A stretch of DNA of 64,000 bases from Phycomyces blakesleeanus NRRL 1555(-) (lineage: Eukaryota > Mucoromycota > Mucoromycetes > Mucorales > Phycomycetaceae), in the NCBI RefSeq assembly GCF_001638985.1, contig NW_017265150.1, forward strand, positions 1 through 64,000. Direction: 5' to 3'. Below are positions 61,811 to 64,000 of the stretch, piece after piece. Both the position numbers and the translations under genes were made by a program. Position 1 is the first letter of the stretch. The number at the start of each line of letters is the position of its first letter. The notes beneath the pieces were generated by a model. It was not told where the DNA came from, searched no databases, and saw only the letters and a list, made by a program, of their open reading frames with translations.

Positions 61811-62013
61811 ATATCAACCTTACAGGAAAGCACTTGGAAGAACATCATGAAGTCCTCCATATTGTATTTGAGATACTTTAATATCCGATATCATATACGA
61901 ACCCAAACAGAAGGGTTTGTCAAAGAGGTCAATATGAAGCTCCTATTTGAAACATAATACCTACTATGTCCAATCCATAACCATTGAGGACATCTTCAAG
62001 AAGTACTTGAACT
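61811..62013 (+). mobile_element. Ty3/gypsy integrase relic, copy B
   Basis: The translation reads NLTGKHLEEHHE, then in a shifted frame WKNIMKSS...YHIRTQTEGFVKEVN. This is the order of the retroviral-type integrase core after the second catalytic aspartate (…FTGK.F…, FW..…, YHPQTDG…E.VN). The family's histidine-proline is altered and stops follow, so it is dead. 61888-62013 is homologous, in inverse orientation, to the copy at 21409-21563. No flanking LTR was recognised. Confidence 0.65.
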
Positions 62014-62765
62014 GTTAACACAGTGTCGTTAAGCCCATATATGTATTTTCCCATTTACAAACCCAATATATATTGCTCTTCAGTACTTTTGGAACTATTT
62101 CTTTCGATAGAATGTTTTTTTTTCTATAGTGTAAATGTTGCACTCGTTTCTCATAAAGTTATAAACTGTGCTGCTTGAAAACTTTACAATCATTGAAACT
62201 ATTTCAATAAATGGACTCGGTCACTTTAATAACAGCGGCAGAGGGATCGTCGTCAATGAAATTTGTAACAGCTGATTTATGACTCTTCAGGTCAGAATAC
62301 TCTTGGTGCCTACTCTGTTACAACTGTCAAAGTCGTTGTCAGGGCACATATACTATGTTATCTAAGCAAGTTCCTTGGTTTCTAAAGGTACGATTTTTAT
62401 TTCTGAAAATACGAAAACAATTTTTTGATTGGGTTGCGAGGTTTGTTCTTGGAAGTGCTTTGTATTATATAGTTTGGTATCCTGTTGATGGACTTGGTGA
62501 TGATCTTGATGATCCCTAATGTTGCAACGCCAATCTTTGCCCCTCCCCTGGATTAATTCTTCTATGTTCTTAAATATCGTTCCATTAAAGATGGTGTAAA
62601 AATTTAGATGTGTAAAGATGATTATTATTGGAGTATATGGATAAAAAGAAGAGCAGAGAAGATGAAAGGAACTATAAAAGAAATATAAAAAGTAAATATA
62701 AAAAAATAAAATAAAGAAAGGATGACTATAGACAGGCTTCTCTTTTGACTTTGATAAATTATTCC
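62014..62765. other. Gene-free region before HMGCS
   Basis: AT-rich; no gene. The last 100 bp are A-rich and probably hold the HMGCS 3' UTR and polyadenylation signals. Confidence 0.45.
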
Positions 62766-64000
62766 TTAATCTTTACGCTTGTAGAAGCGTCTCCACTTGT
62801 CATCAATCTTGTCAACATAGTACGCGCCAGGGGCAATATGTTCGAGGCTGCCAATGGGGTTATAGTTGCATGCATTGTGAGTGTTTTCACGGATCTGCAT
62901 AGCTTCGGCAAAGGCTTCGGGCTTGGAGTGTGTACGGGCATCAAGGCGCTGACGGAGGTTCAGCTTGGCTTTGATATCAGCAGTGGAGCCCACAACACGG
63001 AAGGAAACCATGGAGGCAGCCAAGCCAGAACCATAGGAGTAGAGGAGGACACGCTTGTCCTTCAGGGTATCAACCTCAACTTCGGACACAAGAGAGGCGA
63101 GACCAGCCCAGACAGCACCGGCATACATGTTACCAATCTGCTTGGGAGCATAGGCGGCAGGTCCAACCTTCTGAGCATAGCCAGCCTTGGTAAGAGTGGC
63201 AGTGGCTTTCTCAAGATCACGGTTCTCGAGGGAGGCTTCGTAGGCAAGCTCTTCAAAGGGAGCAAGAGCAGCATACTTGGGGTTCTTTTTATCTGCCATG
63301 AAATCATTATAAGCCTATACAAGGAAAAAAGAAGATGAGAAAGAATATCAGAAACAGCGAGGTGTTTTGTATTGTGTGTGTGTGTGCATTCCACTCCTTT
63401 TTTCTGTTTTTTTTTTAATTTTTTTTTTTAATTTTTACTTACCGAACGAGCAAATGACTTGGTAACCAACTTGGCGTATGGGGAGTGGCAAACAACATAG
63501 TCGACATCCTCCATGCTGGTAACATCCTTCTTAATGGTCTTGGAGAGACGCTTCATGTAGTTGTTGTAACAGGCATCAAAGGCACGGATGTAGCAGACGT
63601 TGGAGAACTTTCCGTCGACAATGGGATACTCGGAATGCATGTCAGGCTTGTAAAAGTCGTAGGCATGATCCATATAAGTGCTACGCAGACCACGCTCGAG
63701 GACAATGGGGGCATCCTTGCCAACCAACATGGCAACCACACCAGCACCTGATGTGGGGCGAGCAGCACCCGAAGCATAGAGAGCAAGGTCACCTGCAATC
63801 ACAATAGCATAACGACCATCCCAGGAGGAAGACTCGATCCAGTTGACAGCGTTGGAGAATGCGCTGAAGCCACCATAGCATGCATTTGTGGTGTCGATAC
63901 CTTCGATCTCGTAGTTGCCGTGCTCAGCAAACAAGGTCATCAAGGTAGTCTTGACAGACTTGGACTTATCAATGATGGTTTCGGTACCAACTTCAAGTCT
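62766..64000 (-). CDS. ERG13: Hydroxymethylglutaryl-CoA synthase (5' end beyond the window)
   Basis: Two exons are visible (64000-63443 and 63314-62766), encoding the last 368 residues of a protein usually near 460-490. The N-terminal hundred or so residues lie beyond base 64000. The catalytic cysteine is in TTNACYGG, the active-site histidine in CHSPYAKL, and the late NPIGS block near the C-terminus is present. The enzyme condenses acetyl-CoA with acetoacetyl-CoA to HMG-CoA, the step before HMG-CoA reductase in sterol and isoprenoid synthesis (carotenoids and trisporic acids too, if this is a Mucoromycota species). The intron carries T-runs and a GT repeat. Plus-strand frames here are antisense shadows. 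Confidence 0.95.

Noticed and set aside
62745..63338. 197-codon plus-strand ORF
   Set aside because: Antisense shadow of the last HMG-CoA synthase exon.

Overview
The window looks like nuclear DNA of a filamentous, probably early-diverging fungus. Intergenic DNA is very AT-rich. Genes carry many short introns, mostly GT-AG and about 50-140 bp. The proteins are clearly eukaryotic: cytosolic tRNA synthetases, Nog1, Emg1, Gde1, Yah1, cytochrome c, perilipin and FANCI. A FANCI orthologue together with a decayed protein family that I associate with Mucor/Rhizopus/Phycomyces-type genomes makes Mucoromycota my best inference, but the sequence alone does not prove it. I placed exons by hand. In nearly every gene the exon lengths sum to a multiple of three and the junctions fall in conserved protein blocks. 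No transcript evidence was available.

Layout. 1-8.9 kb is a gene-free graveyard. It holds a 31-bp AT-rich minisatellite running off the left edge, a tRNA-like (SINE-like) block, a decayed CACTA/tnp2-type transposase and other relics. 8.9-19.2 kb is gene-dense: GDE1 (-), YAH1 (+), EMG1 (+), a DIPP-type Nudix hydrolase (+) and a diverged, probably inactive Nudix relative (-). A small uncharacterised gene lies at 19.4 kb. 20-23 kb is empty apart from a Ty3/gypsy integrase relic. 23.0-31.2 kb has cytochrome c (-), a secreted Zn-dependent deaminase-like protein (+) and cytosolic leucyl-tRNA synthetase (-). 31.7-33.3 kb is a transposon relic cluster. 34.1-41.1 kb has a kelch/transmembrane protein (+), chorismate synthase (-) and a perilipin-like lipid-droplet protein (-). 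44.0-46.3 kb is arginyl-tRNA synthetase (+) with a GST-like N-terminal domain. 46.6-50.5 kb holds a deleted Tc1/mariner relic, a small GC-richer ORF island and a foldback element. 50.55-56.58 kb is a 25-exon FANCI orthologue (-). 58.0-60.3 kb is NOG1 (+). 61.8-62.0 kb is a second gypsy integrase relic, homologous to the first. 62.8-64.0 kb is the 3' part of HMG-CoA synthase (-).

The genes do not form a pathway cluster; they are ordinary housekeeping genes. Themes are translation and ribosome biogenesis (LeuRS, ArgRS, Emg1, Nog1), mitochondrial electron transfer and Fe-S assembly (cytochrome c, Yah1), lipid and isoprenoid metabolism (Gde1, perilipin, HMGCS), aromatic amino acids (Aro2), inositol pyrophosphate turnover (Nudix pair) and DNA crosslink repair (FANCI). 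The most notable items are the full-length FANCI with a conserved candidate ubiquitination lysine, the convergent active/inactive Nudix pair, the secreted deaminase, splice acceptors placed at the ends of A-tracts, and recurrent T(n)A(n) tracts.
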